Shown here one piece after another: positions 16,768 to 25,644 of a stretch of DNA of 64,000 nt (within the stretch, counting starts at the first letter, position 1; every line of letters starts with the position of its first letter). A program made the position numbers and the translations under genes. The DNA lies in assembly GCA_964487745.1 (NCBI GenBank), contig CAZASG010000004.1:1-64000 (forward strand), in the 5' to 3' direction. The stretch comes from Desulfolinea sp964487745 (GTDB lineage: Bacteria; Chloroflexota; Anaerolineae; Anaerolineales; Villigracilaceae). The notes beneath the pieces are model-generated. The model ran no database searches. It was not told the origin of the DNA and was given only the letters and a program-made list of their open reading frames with translations.

Positions 16768-18543
16768 TCATTCTGAAATTGTATTTAGCTCTCTATAGAT
16801 GCCTCCATGTGCTAATAAAGCCTCATGTGTGCCCTCTTCAACGATCTTGCCTGCTTGCATGACATGGATCGTGTCGGCGTGTTGGATAGTTGAAAGACGA
16901 TGAGCAATCGCGATCGTTGTACGCCCCTGCATGAGCGTTTTGAGAGCTTTTTGTACCAATGCTTCAGACTCCGAGTCGAGAGCAGATGTTGCCTCATCAA
17001 GCAGTAAGATGGGCGCGTCCTTGAGCAGCGCGCGCGCGATCGCAATGCGCTGGCGTTGTCCGCCGGAAAGCTTGGCCCCGCGTTCCCCGACCAGGGTTTG
17101 GTAGCCATCCGGTTGTTCAGAAATAAAGGTATGTGCATTGGCTGATTTTGCTGCAGCGAGCACTTCTTCATAATCGGTGTCGGGGCGTCCATAGCGGATA
17201 TTCTCTTCGATGGTGCCATCAAAGAGATACGCATCCTGCGGGACATAAGCCATTAAGTTTCGTAATTCATCCAGGGGATAAGATGAGAGCGGCTTGCCGT
17301 TGATGCGAACCATATCCTCTTCTGTAGGATATAGCCCCATCAAAATCTTGACCAGGGTACTTTTCCCGCCGCCGCTCGGACCGACCAGTGCCGAAACTTG
17401 CCCTTTGGCAACAGAAAGATTGATTTGGTCAAGAATAGGTTCCGCTTCATCCGCTTGGGCAGATTCATCTGGCGAAGTGTAGCTAAAGCGCAAGTCACGT
17501 ACTTCGATCATTGTATCCGTTTGAGTAGCGATGTTTGCTTTAGCGGGAAGCTCGTTGGGTTGGGTATGCTCTTTTTTCCACGAGAGCAATTCAAATACAC
17601 GTGCGGATCCGGCCAACGAACGTTGGATATGAGTAACAAAATCTCCCAGGTTGGTGAACATGAAGCTGGCATTACTCTGAAGATGGATCGCCGCGACGAT
17701 AGCGCCCAAGGCCACGTGTCCGTTCCCAAGAAGGTAGAGACCCAGAGTCAATGTCCCGATCGAACGCATCCAGCTAATAAAGGCGTTGACGGCATCGTAA
17801 CGTGCCTGAATGCCGGCATGCGAAATGGTGGCTTCGGTCGTTTTCTGATTGGCTTGCGCGTAGCGTTGGTGGGTTTGCTCTTCAAGGTGGAACATTTTTG
17901 ATACAGAAAGGCTTTGCAGAAGGTCATTGAGGCGCTCTGTAAGTGTGCCCAGAGATTCCTGAATGGTGGTGCTTTTTTCTCTCAAGGGGTTGGCAAGCGC
18001 AATACTGACCCAGGTTGTAGATGCTCCCAGTACAAGCGCGAAGATACCCATTTGCCAATTGAGCACAAAAATTGAGATGATGCCGACCAAGCCAAGCACC
18101 AGCCCAAATAATAAGGTGGGAAATAAATGGGTGTAGATTCTGGCAATGGTATTTAGATCATTGGTGCTACGTGAGACAAGATCGCCACTGTGTTCTTTGT
18201 CGAATTTGCTGATGGGCAGATCCACGATCTGGCGAAAGGTGCGTACGCGGACACTGGTCATGGCTTTCTTTTCGAAATAAGCCATGAGATAGCGGATGCC
18301 GATCAAGATAGGCACACCAGTGAAAAAGGTGATCGCTGCAAGGGTGAGCGCACGCGTCAACAGGGATTGCTCTCCGCTGACGGCGGCATTGAGTACATCC
18401 ATCTTGATAAAAGCCAGGACAAGGTTGAAAGAGAAGCCGATGGTTGCCGCATCGATCAGCGCAGCGATGAAGTAAGCCCAGGAGTTTTTGCCGAGCAAGG
18501 ATGTGACACGAGCGATCTCCTCTTTTTGGATAGGCTTAGACAT
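16768..18543 (-). CDS. ABC exporter half-transporter, subunit 2
   Basis: 591 residues from ATG 18543: six transmembrane helices (about 15-320) and a nucleotide-binding domain with Walker A GPSGGGKST, signature LSGGQRQR, Walker B ILLLDEATS and H-loop AHRLS. The start overlaps the end of the upstream ABC gene by 8 bp, so translation is coupled and a heterodimer is likely. Both ATP sites look canonical, unlike many heterodimeric exporters. Substrate unknown (lipid, peptide or drug are all possible). Confidence 0.9.
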   Translation of the reverse strand: MSKPIQKEEIARVTSLLGKNSWAYFIAALIDAATIGFSFNLVLAFIKMDVLNAAVSGEQSLLTRALTLAAITFFTGVPILIGIRYLMAYFEKKAMTSVRVRTFRQIVDLPISKFDKEHSGDLVSRSTNDLNTIARIYTHLFPTLLFGLVLGLVGIISIFVLNWQMGIFALVLGASTTWVSIALANPLREKSTTIQESLGTLTERLNDLLQSLSVSKMFHLEEQTHQRYAQANQKTTEATISHAGIQARYDAVNAFISWMRSIGTLTLGLYLLGNGHVALGAIVAAIHLQSNASFMFTNLGDFVTHIQRSLAGSARVFELLSWKKEHTQPNELPAKANIATQTDTMIEVRDLRFSYTSPDESAQADEAEPILDQINLSVAKGQVSALVGPSGGGKSTLVKILMGLYPTEEDMVRINGKPLSSYPLDELRNLMAYVPQDAYLFDGTIEENIRYGRPDTDYEEVLAAAKSANAHTFISEQPDGYQTLVGERGAKLSGGQRQRIAIARALLKDAPILLLDEATSALDSESEALVQKALKTLMQGRTTIAIAHRLSTIQHADTIHVMQAGKIVEEGTHEALLAHGGIYRELNTISE

Positions 18544-20296
18544 GAGCAGCCTCCTGAGCAGTTTGCTTGAGATAGAGACGTTTGTAGAGAGAATCATTCT
18601 GCATCAGTGCTTGATGAGTGCCACGCTCGCTTAATTTGCCTTTATCGAGAACGACGATCTCATCTACATTTTTGATGGTTGAAAGGCGATGTGCGACGAC
18701 GATCACTGTGCGCCCTTGCATAAAACGTTCCAGTGCATCCTGTACGACAGCTTCGGATTGCGTATCAAGTGCGGATGTGGGTTCATCCAATAAAAGGATC
18801 GGAGCGTCCTTGAGAATAGCGCGCGCGAGGGCAATACGCTGTTTTTCGCCCCCCGAAAGTTTGCTGCCCCACTCACCGACCTGGGTTTCATATCCATCTG
18901 GCTGAGCGATGATAAAGTCGTGTGCATTGGCGGCTTTTGCGGCCGCGACGATCTCACTGTGTGTGGCGCCCGTGCGTCCATGAGTGATATTCTCAGCGAT
19001 CGTCGTAGGGAAGAGATAGATTTCCTGCGAAACAAGCGAGACGTATTTGCGGGCATTTCGCAGGTCTGTTTCAAAGATATCGTTGCCGCTAATACAAATT
19101 TCCCCGCTCTGAGGGTGATAGAACCCGCAAAGTAATTTTAAGACGGTGCTTTTGCCGCATCCGCTGGAGCCAACCAGAGCAATGATTTTGCCTTTGTTCA
19201 GGCTGAGGCTGAAATCGGACAGGATCGGGGTTTCGTCGTTATATTGGAAGCTGACCGAGTTGAATTCCACGGTTGGGGTAGCGGAAGCAAGCCGAAAAGG
19301 CGCTCGATGCGTGTTATCGGTGGGTGCATCCAGTAACTCGAAGACGCGTTCCACTGCCGGAGAAACTTCCCGTATCTCCCGTATCCATCCAAGCATGGTC
19401 TCAACGGGAATAAAGATCATCCAGATCACGTAATTGCTGGCGATCAATGCACCAACGGTGATCTCTCCGGTAAAAGCAAGGTAGCCGCCATAGAGCGGAG
19501 CAACCAACTGCGGGATATAACGCAGCATGAGAAATATAGAAAAGGACATGGCTGAGCGTTTATCTATTTCCAACCCCTCGGCGCGAACGTCTTCTGCAAT
19601 TTGTTGATATTTCTTCGTGAGCAGTTTTTGTAGGTTGAAGGCTTTAATGATGTAAATGCCGCGAATGGCGTCTTGCGTGACTGCATTGGCACGAGCCAAA
19701 TGCTCCATCTCTTTGCGAGAGTGGTCTTGCATGGGTTTGATTACTTTATCGTAGAGGATGGATGAGATGGGGATCAGGATGCAGGTGGCGAGCAGGAGCT
19801 TCCAGCTAAGCAAATACATATAGGTAAAGCCCAGAAGAAAAACAACCGGTTGTTGTATGAGCTCGTGGATGCGTCGTGTGAGTGTGGCGATCTTGTCGAC
19901 ATCGTTGTTCAGACGTGAAACGAGATCGCCAGTATGGAGTGTTTCTGTGTAGGAAATGGGGAGGTGCTGGATGTGTGTGGTAAGACGGTTGCGCAGATCG
20001 CGCAGGGTGTAGGTTTCGTAGCGGATGGCAATAATACGTTTGAAGTATTTCAAGGCGATATCGACCGTCATCGCGATCAATGCCCATAATACGAGTTGGC
20101 GAAACCTGATTGCGTCCTGTGCAAGGGCTGTATCGGTTAGTGTTTGTAAAAGATAAGGATTGATAAATTCCATTACCCCGGCAACCAAAGCCGTAAGCCA
20201 AACAAAACCTAACCAGATCTTGTGTGCTTTCAACGTGGGGATCAAGCGCCGGATAGTTTCCCAGTTAGGCGGTGTGTGTGCTTCTGCTTGAGCCAT
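18536..20296 (-). CDS. ABC exporter half-transporter, subunit 1
   Basis: 586 residues with an N-terminal six-helix membrane domain and a C-terminal nucleotide-binding domain: Walker A GSSGCGKST, signature LSGGEKQR, Walker B ILLLDEPTS, H-loop AHRLS. It is the first gene of a two-gene operon behind a good promoter at 20346-20374, with its 3' end overlapping the partner gene. By family it is an MsbA/multidrug-like exporter; the cargo cannot be deduced. Confidence 0.9.
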   Translation of the reverse strand: MAQAEAHTPPNWETIRRLIPTLKAHKIWLGFVWLTALVAGVMEFINPYLLQTLTDTALAQDAIRFRQLVLWALIAMTVDIALKYFKRIIAIRYETYTLRDLRNRLTTHIQHLPISYTETLHTGDLVSRLNNDVDKIATLTRRIHELIQQPVVFLLGFTYMYLLSWKLLLATCILIPISSILYDKVIKPMQDHSRKEMEHLARANAVTQDAIRGIYIIKAFNLQKLLTKKYQQIAEDVRAEGLEIDKRSAMSFSIFLMLRYIPQLVAPLYGGYLAFTGEITVGALIASNYVIWMIFIPVETMLGWIREIREVSPAVERVFELLDAPTDNTHRAPFRLASATPTVEFNSVSFQYNDETPILSDFSLSLNKGKIIALVGSSGCGKSTVLKLLCGFYHPQSGEICISGNDIFETDLRNARKYVSLVSQEIYLFPTTIAENITHGRTGATHSEIVAAAKAANAHDFIIAQPDGYETQVGEWGSKLSGGEKQRIALARAILKDAPILLLDEPTSALDTQSEAVVQDALERFMQGRTVIVVAHRLSTIKNVDEIVVLDKGKLSERGTHQALMQNDSLYKRLYLKQTAQEAAHV

Positions 20297-20345
20297 CTCA
20301 TCTCCAGTTTTAGTTTTTTTAACGCTGGTTTTAGTTGCTTGTTGT

Positions 20346-20374
20346 ATTCTACATAAAAATAAATATTAAGTCAA
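20346..20374 (-). promoter_or_regulatory. Sigma-70-type promoter of the ABC exporter operon
   Basis: Minus strand TTGACT (20374-20369), 17-bp spacer, TAGAAT (20351-20346). The start codon lies about 50 bp downstream. The surrounding region 20297-20480 is AT-rich and holds no gene. Confidence 0.65.
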
Positions 20375-20486
20375 TAAAAAATAACAAAAATCAATATATG
20401 CATTAATAAAATGTATTTTCAGATTTGTTTTGTTGAAATGCTTGGTCGTTTTATGCTTATGAGGTAACGGTCTTGGCTTTTAAATG

Positions 20487-20516
20487 GAAAAAGCCGTCAA
20501 ACCTGACGACTTTTTC
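20487..20516 (-). terminator. Terminator after yjbQ
   Basis: Stem GAAAAAGCCGTCA with TGACGACTTTTTC around a 4-nt loop, one mismatch-type pair. It lies 16 bp after the YjbQ stop on the minus strand and ends in a T run. Confidence 0.75.
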
Positions 20517-20531
20517 TGCTCGTTTATGTTT

Positions 20532-20951
20532 TTATTCGCCTATGATCTTAACAAGCACCCGTTTGCGGCGCCGACCGTCAAATTCCCCATAGAAGATTTG
20601 CTCCCATGTGCCAAAGTCAAGTTTTCCATTCGTGATGGCAACAACCACTTCACGTCCCATAATTTGGCGTTTCATATGCGCGTCAGCGTTGTCTTCGCCA
20701 GTATCATTATGCCTATATTGATCAATCGGGGCATGAGGAGCAAGCCTTTCAAGCCATTCTTCATAGTCTTGATGCAAACCATATTCATGGTCATTGATGA
20801 AGACAGAGGCGGTGATGTGCATGGCGTTGACCAAAACGAAACCTTCCTGAACACCACTTTCTTGAAGAGCTTCGTTTACTTGGGGTGTGATGTTGATGAA
20901 GGCACGACGAGTGGGGGTATTGAACCAGAGTTCTTTGCGATAGGATTTCAT
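20532..20951 (-). CDS. yjbQ: YjbQ family protein (UPF0047)
   Basis: 139 residues from ATG 20951, with AGGGAG upstream; the longer frame start at 20987 lacks a site. Family features: the N-terminal strand pattern, EGFVLVNAMHITASVFINDHE with its conserved His, and GREVVVAITNGKLDFGTWEQIFYGEFDGRRRKRV at the C-terminus. YjbQ proteins show weak thiamine-phosphate-synthase activity in some tests, but their main role is unsettled. Just upstream lies a decayed Crp-family remnant. Confidence 0.88.
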   Translation of the reverse strand: MKSYRKELWFNTPTRRAFINITPQVNEALQESGVQEGFVLVNAMHITASVFINDHEYGLHQDYEEWLERLAPHAPIDQYRHNDTGEDNADAHMKRQIMGREVVVAITNGKLDFGTWEQIFYGEFDGRRRKRVLVKIIGE

Positions 20952-20973
20952 GTTTTTCTCCCTACCAAATAGA

Positions 20974-21237
20974 TTAGGCAGGCTCAACTAAGTCTTCCAA
21001 AGCTGAGCGATCATGCAATGTGATAATAGCGCGTGTTACTTCCAGCACACCTTCGGATTGAAATTGATGCAAAATACGGCAAACAACCTCCGGGGAGGAG
21101 ACAATTCTTAATGCTACCGCACTCGGGTTAGGTTATGCTGAATAAAGATAGCATTTGAACATGAAAACCGATCAAGCAATGAAATTGCTAAACGAGCAAT
21201 ATCTGGGTGGGAGGAAATCCAGTTAATTATTTTCTCA
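20974..21237 (-). pseudogene. Decayed C-terminal remnant of a Crp/Fnr regulator
   Basis: The minus strand from about 21130 to the stop at 20976-20974 encodes SSPEVVCRILHQFQSEGVLEV then a strand-rich tail ending EDLVEPA. This is clearly homologous to the helix-turn-helix end of the intact regulator at 21235-21909 (SSPEVICRILYQFQDSGFLHV). Upstream, in another frame, about 21237-21130 encodes KIINWISSHPDIARLAISLLDRF, which resembles the helix before the HTH, and runs into a stop. The N-terminal sensor domain is gone. It directly follows the intact gene, so it is most likely the tail of a former tandem copy. Confidence 0.7.
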
Positions 21238-21909
21238 ATTGTGCATAATTAGGTTTTCCAGTCCTTGGCGATCACGCAATGTTATAGTAGCGCGATCAAC
21301 ATGCAAAAAACCACTATCTTGAAATTGATAGAGAATACGGCAGATCACCTCTGGTGAGGAAGCGATCATAGCAGCCATTTCTTCAAGAGTTAGATCGCGC
21401 TGCACGGTTGGGTTTTCCACATCTACAAATTTATCAATGACTAGTTTCGCCAAACGACCGGCTACAGGGCTAAAAGCCAAATTGTAGATACTTTCTTTGC
21501 GTTTACGAATCAATTGGGTCCAGCGCCGTAGCAGCGCACGAACTACTTCACTATTAGGAAAAGCTAATTCAAGTATTTCATTTCCTTGCCACTGGTATAC
21601 AATCGTATCTTCAGCCGCCTTGATAGTTGACGGCATGCCATCATCATCAAAAAGAGTATGCCCCCAAAACCCCTCACCTTTTTCCCAAGTAGAAACTACA
21701 AAAGTTCCCCCATCCGGGGCATTAATCACAGCTTTCAACTGCCCGGATGCAATATAGAGTACATAGGGCCAAGGATCACCTTGCCAACACAGAACAGATC
21801 CCTTCTTAAGTACTCGACGGGTCGATAGACGCACTAATTCTTCTCGCTCTTGGGGCGTGAATTTTTCAAAAACATCAGCTTTTGAAAGCTTTTTGATCAG
21901 ATCGTCCAT
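21235..21909 (-). CDS. Crp/Fnr family regulator 1
   Basis: 224 residues from ATG 21909 (GGAG upstream). An N-terminal cyclic-nucleotide-binding-type beta barrel (about 15-115), a long dimer helix, and a winged helix whose recognition helix reads SSPEVICRIL. There is no N-terminal Cys cluster, so it is not a classical 4Fe-4S FNR; it looks more like DNR/NnrR-type members. It is divergent from membrane protein A, whose promoter has a TTGAC-N4-GTCAA palindrome. Ligand and targets are unknown. Confidence 0.85.
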   Translation of the reverse strand: MDDLIKKLSKADVFEKFTPQEREELVRLSTRRVLKKGSVLCWQGDPWPYVLYIASGQLKAVINAPDGGTFVVSTWEKGEGFWGHTLFDDDGMPSTIKAAEDTIVYQWQGNEILELAFPNSEVVRALLRRWTQLIRKRKESIYNLAFSPVAGRLAKLVIDKFVDVENPTVQRDLTLEEMAAMIASSPEVICRILYQFQDSGFLHVDRATITLRDRQGLENLIMHN

Positions 21910-21987
21910 TTTATTTCTCCAAACACTTTTCAATTTCCCGTAATTGTACTTGACGACAGTTTAAAAAACAATTTGATTGTGAAATTA

Positions 21988-22028
21988 TTGACAAATGTCA
22001 AGGCGAAATATACAAAAGTCAGGATAAT
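21988..22028 (+). promoter_or_regulatory. FNR-type palindrome and -10 for membrane protein A
   Basis: A perfect palindrome TTGAC-AAAT-GTCAA at 21988-22001 is centred 28.5 bp before GATAAT (22023-22028). This places the site at about -41.5, the class II activator position. The region is shared with the divergent regulator 1. Confidence 0.7.
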
Positions 22029-22071
22029 ACACCTAAATCTAATCAAATTATTTTCTAAGGAGATGCACAAA

Positions 22072-22932
22072 ATGTTAAAGAAATCTAAGACCGTAATTTG
22101 GATCATTCTGATCGCCGCAATCTTGATGATTGCTTTTGTTCCTTTTTCATCATTTAATATGGTGAACCCTATTCTTGATCTGCAGCTTGAACGCATTGAG
22201 CAATTCAAAGCGGATGGGAATGCGAAATGGCATCTGCTGACCCTGACCACTTGGTTGGTTAGCTTCTTCTTCCCGTTCTGGGGAACTTTGAGTGTTCTCG
22301 CTGGCATAGCCCTACTGGTGCTTGTAAAACCTCTTTATAATGGAGAAAGCTGGGCACGCGGTGCAGCATTATTTGCTCTCTCATTCCCCTCAATTGGTGG
22401 CGCGTACATGATCGTACCGTGGATGAATTTCGTTGGCACCAAATATGGCGGATTCCCTCCAGCGGTTGCAACCATGATGATCGGCTTGATTCCGTTTTTT
22501 GCCATCCTCTTGATGGACAAAGGTGATATGAAGCAGAAAGTCGTTGATTTCCTTTCCTTCCTGGCAATGGGTGTTACAGCATCTTACAGCTTTGCGAATG
22601 GGCATGCAGCATTCCGCGTACTTTACGGGCATCCCCAGCGCCCCAAATTTGCCGAAGGTATTGCCATTACTTTTGTTGGCTTTATCGGACTCTGGGTTGC
22701 ATGGTGGTTCCTGTCTGCCGCGATCTATCAGTTGGGCAACCGCAAAGAATCGGGCTGGTATCTGATGATCATCGGTGGTCTGTTTGCGATGGTTGCTGGT
22801 TTTGCAACAGGCTGGGTACGTCATGCCACCGTTGATTATTATCTGAATGGTTTTCTGGGCTTGAGTGTAGTTGTGTTTGCGCTGATCCCTCTTTTCAAGG
22901 AGCGCTTGCTCAACGAGTTTGTTGGGGAATAA
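22072..22932 (+). CDS. Membrane protein A (paralog family I)
   Basis: 286 residues with about eight transmembrane helices. Not recognised as a named family. Family-I features shared with B, C and E in this window: a first helix followed by an extracytoplasmic loop, a WARGAALFALSFPSIGG-like stretch near residue 100, a PWM near 115, KESGWY near 220 and a charged C-terminal end (FKERL). ATG 22072 has AAGGAG 9 nt upstream; an in-frame ATG at 22063 has no spacing. It is divergent from Crp/Fnr regulator 1 and has an FNR-like site. Function unknown. Confidence 0.7.
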   Translation: MLKKSKTVIWIILIAAILMIAFVPFSSFNMVNPILDLQLERIEQFKADGNAKWHLLTLTTWLVSFFFPFWGTLSVLAGIALLVLVKPLYNGESWARGAALFALSFPSIGGAYMIVPWMNFVGTKYGGFPPAVATMMIGLIPFFAILLMDKGDMKQKVVDFLSFLAMGVTASYSFANGHAAFRVLYGHPQRPKFAEGIAITFVGFIGLWVAWWFLSAAIYQLGNRKESGWYLMIIGGLFAMVAGFATGWVRHATVDYYLNGFLGLSVVVFALIPLFKERLLNEFVGE

Positions 22933-22952
22933 TTGAAAAGGTCTGTAAAAAT

Positions 22953-22985
22953 ACAAAAGCCGCGTTTTCAAAACGCGGCTTTTGT
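22953..22985. terminator. Bidirectional terminator
   Basis: A 16-bp perfect inverted repeat (ACAAAAGCCGCGTTTT and its complement, 1-nt centre) between convergent membrane protein A and Crp/Fnr regulator 2. T runs occur on both strands. Confidence 0.85.
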
Positions 22986-23012
22986 TATATCCGGAAGCAA
23001 GCTATGGGAAAG

Positions 23013-23690
23013 CTAGTCGCGGTGTGCGATCTTTCCCAGCAAATTTTCATTTGAAATGAGAAATTCCGTTCGGTTTATTTCGATAAGCCCATCATCTGCA
23101 AATTTATATAGTGCCCGACAAACCATTTCTCTTGTGCTGCCAATACGCGCAGCCATCTGATCAAGGGTCATGTCGCGAGCTACAGGGGTATCGTTTCTGC
23201 CGCTATAGTGCTCAAGGAGCAGATTTGCCAATCGACCAGGGACGGCGAGAAATGCCAGATTTTCCACGATATCACTGGCCTGTTGCATGCGTAATACCAT
23301 CTGGCGGGAAATTTCCAATGACATCTTGCCATTTCGTTCCAGATAGGGGAGTAATTGTTCTTTTGACCATAATCTAATTTTGCTGTCTTCGTCGGCAACA
23401 AGGGCCACGGGCATTGGCGCATTTTCTTCAAAAAATGCCAAGCCCCAAAATATCTCGTCTGTGTGGATCGTGGTTGTGATCAGGCTGCGCCCTTCACCTG
23501 ATTCCTTCAGGGCGATAACTTTCCCCTTTTCAACCCACATTAGATAGGGCCAAATATCACCATTATGAACGATCCACTCACCCTTTGAGTAACGATATGG
23601 ACTTGCCTGGCGCGCTATCTCTTCGATTTCAGGAGGGGATAGAGATGAAAAAACCGGGTTCTGTGTAAGTTGTTTGGGGAAATTATTCAT
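23013..23690 (-). CDS. Crp/Fnr family regulator 2
   Basis: 225 residues: an N-terminal sensor barrel (about 20-115), a dimer helix, and a winged helix with GSTREMVCRALYKF. The RE--CR spacing in the recognition helix is CRP-like, which would suit TGTGA half-sites (inference). It overlaps regulator 3 by 8 bp and is translationally coupled to it, so the two are co-produced. No Cys cluster for an iron-sulfur centre at the N-terminus. Confidence 0.85.
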   Translation of the reverse strand: MNNFPKQLTQNPVFSSLSPPEIEEIARQASPYRYSKGEWIVHNGDIWPYLMWVEKGKVIALKESGEGRSLITTTIHTDEIFWGLAFFEENAPMPVALVADEDSKIRLWSKEQLLPYLERNGKMSLEISRQMVLRMQQASDIVENLAFLAVPGRLANLLLEHYSGRNDTPVARDMTLDQMAARIGSTREMVCRALYKFADDGLIEINRTEFLISNENLLGKIAHRD

Positions 23691-24357
23691 GGATGAGTTG
23701 CTCTAGTTTATTTCGATCTGTGAAGGTGATCTCAACACGACTGATTTCTATCATCCCTTCTCCGGCGAATTGATGGAGGGTCTTACTGACCAATTCACGT
23801 GTGGAGCCGACAGTTTGCGCCATCTCGTCGAGTGTGAGATCGCGCGGAGCTGCCTGCCCTTCGAGAGGTTTGTAATGATTGAGGAGTAGGTTCGCTAATC
23901 GGCCTGCTACCGGGTGAAAGGCGAAACCGTAAACAACTTCCCGCACCCTGCGCATTGTGCGAACTAATTTCCTCGTGAGTGCCCAAACAGCATCTACATT
24001 ACATGAGATGATCGGGGTAATGGCATCCCCTTCCCACATGCAGACTTCGCAATCTTCCATGACCTCGAGGGCCGCAGGCATCGGCTCTCCATCAAAAAGG
24101 GAATGTCCCCAAATAATGCGCCCCGGCCCCATTCGGAAGACAACTTGGCGTTTACCATCGGGTGAGAGCATGACCCAGCCCAATTTTCCGGATGAGATGT
24201 AGAGGGCACGATTCCAAACATCATCTTGCATGCAGATATATTGCCCCTTGCGATAGTTTGCATGAAAAGCCAATTGCTCAAGTTTTTCGTGGGCGTGCGC
24301 ATCAAGGTGGGTGAAAACATCATCTTTGGCTATGTTCTCAGAAAATGTAGATGGCAT
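23683..24357 (-). CDS. Crp/Fnr family regulator 3
   Basis: 224 residues with the Crp/Fnr architecture: sensor barrel including MGPGRIIWGHSLFDGEPMPAALE, a helix rich in Arg, and a winged helix with VGSTRELVSKTLHQF. AGGAAA precedes the ATG. It is the first gene of a two-regulator operon divergent from membrane protein B. Similarity to regulator 1 (WGHTLFDDDGMP against WGHSLFDGEPMP) shows the regulators arose by duplication. Ligand unknown. Confidence 0.85.
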   Translation of the reverse strand: MPSTFSENIAKDDVFTHLDAHAHEKLEQLAFHANYRKGQYICMQDDVWNRALYISSGKLGWVMLSPDGKRQVVFRMGPGRIIWGHSLFDGEPMPAALEVMEDCEVCMWEGDAITPIISCNVDAVWALTRKLVRTMRRVREVVYGFAFHPVAGRLANLLLNHYKPLEGQAAPRDLTLDEMAQTVGSTRELVSKTLHQFAGEGMIEISRVEITFTDRNKLEQLIHE

Positions 24358-24449
24358 GTTTTTTTCCTGTCGCTAGTTTGATTTTCTTTCATCCCTATTT
24401 ATACCTGTTATTGCTTTAGAAAGCCCTCTATTCCATCTAGATAGAAGTC

Positions 24450-24490
24450 TTGATTTTTTATGACATTTGGCTGTTTGTGATTTATAGAAT
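24450..24490 (+). promoter_or_regulatory. Half FNR-type site and -10 for membrane protein B
   Basis: TTGAT (24450-24454) with a degenerate second half (TATGA after a 4-bp spacer) is centred 28.5 bp before TAGAAT (24485-24490). The geometry equals that before membrane protein A. Confidence 0.45.
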
Positions 24491-24573
24491 TATAAAGACT
24501 AAACAGGCGTCTCATGCTATTTTAATATGGAAAGTGATTATAACAAACAAGATATTTTGATAAGGAGATTTAA

Positions 24574-25452
24574 ATGACGAACGAAACCACCCAAAAAGGG
24601 CGCCTGATTATGACCATTGTCGCTGTAGTTGTCGGGTTGTTCCTGCTATTCTCAGCTCCATTCATTTCGATGAAAGCGCTGACCCCGGCATTGCATAACC
24701 TGACAGAAGTGCACCAGGTGCAGCAACCTGATGGCGTTTGGGACACCCCCGTAAAAATTCTTACAGCTACTTTCCATGTGTGGATCGCACTCTTTGTTTT
24801 TGGTGGAGCAACCTTGCTTGTTATCGCCAAAGATATTTATGCTGACAAAAAATGGGCACGCCCTGTAGCGTTGACCATGCTAGCCCTGCCTTCAATGGGT
24901 GGCATGACCATGGTTATCCCGTGGATGGTGCTGGTCTGGTCTGATGCACTTGGAAATAAAGTCTCCAGTGGAATGCCTGCAGCGCTACCGATCATGCTGA
25001 TCGGGTTGGCAGGCTATTTCATTATGCTTTTGGCAGAAAAAGCAGATGCAAAGACCAAGATCGCTCAGGCTGTTACCTTTGGCGCTTTGGGCGTTGTAGG
25101 CGGGATGGTATTCATGAATGCCCAACACGGTGTGCGTCATTTTCTGACCAAAGGTCCCTTCTACGAAGCATCCGAAAGTAATCCCGAACTTTTCCTGGGC
25201 GGCTTTGTAATGTATGCAGCCGTGGCATTTTTCTTCGTCGCAATTTACTTGATGGCTGCCCGTAAAGAAAGCGGCTGGTATTTTGCCATGATCACAGGCA
25301 TCGTTACTTTTGCAGCAGCCTTCTTGGCTTTTGTAGATCGCTACAATGTTCCTTCCGGGCAAGAATGGTTGCGCGGAGCGATGCTTTCCGCCGTTTTCAT
25401 TGCGATCATTGCAATCCCCTGGTTCAGAAAACGCATCTACGGCGAAGCATAA
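24574..25452 (+). CDS. Membrane protein B (paralog family I)
   Basis: 292 residues, about eight transmembrane helices, same family as A, C and E. Shared features: WARPVALTMLALPSMGG near residue 95, IPWM near 113, RKESGWYFAMITG near 230 and IPWFRKRIYGE at the end. AAGGAG lies 8 nt before the ATG. It is divergent from the regulator 3-2 operon and closed by its own terminator. No catalytic or metal motif is evident; function unknown. Confidence 0.7.
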   Translation: MTNETTQKGRLIMTIVAVVVGLFLLFSAPFISMKALTPALHNLTEVHQVQQPDGVWDTPVKILTATFHVWIALFVFGGATLLVIAKDIYADKKWARPVALTMLALPSMGGMTMVIPWMVLVWSDALGNKVSSGMPAALPIMLIGLAGYFIMLLAEKADAKTKIAQAVTFGALGVVGGMVFMNAQHGVRHFLTKGPFYEASESNPELFLGGFVMYAAVAFFFVAIYLMAARKESGWYFAMITGIVTFAAAFLAFVDRYNVPSGQEWLRGAMLSAVFIAIIAIPWFRKRIYGEA

Positions 25453-25476
25453 AGATTATTTTTCCAAAATTCAAAG

Positions 25477-25511
25477 AGAGACGGGTGTGCTGACATCCGT
25501 CTCTTTTTTTG
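25477..25511 (+). terminator. Terminator after membrane protein B
   Basis: Stem AGAGACGG (25477-25484) with CCGTCTCT (25497-25504), extended by GTG/CAT pairs, then a seven-T run. Confidence 0.85.
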
Positions 25512-25539
25512 TTATTTTCGTAATATTTGCTCTTGGAAC

Positions 25540-25581
25540 TTAACTTTTATCAAGGTTTTATAACATACTGTCATTTATATT
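25540..25581 (+). promoter_or_regulatory. FNR-type site and -10 for membrane protein C
   Basis: TTAAC-TTTT-ATCAA (25540-25553), one change from a TTGAC/ATCAA site, is centred 29.5 bp before TATATT (25576-25581). Confidence 0.5.
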
Positions 25582-25644
25582 GCGCTTTATGAGACGTTTT
25601 AAGTTACATTTATTTATTCTTTTGAAAGGAAGAAGGTAATAACA

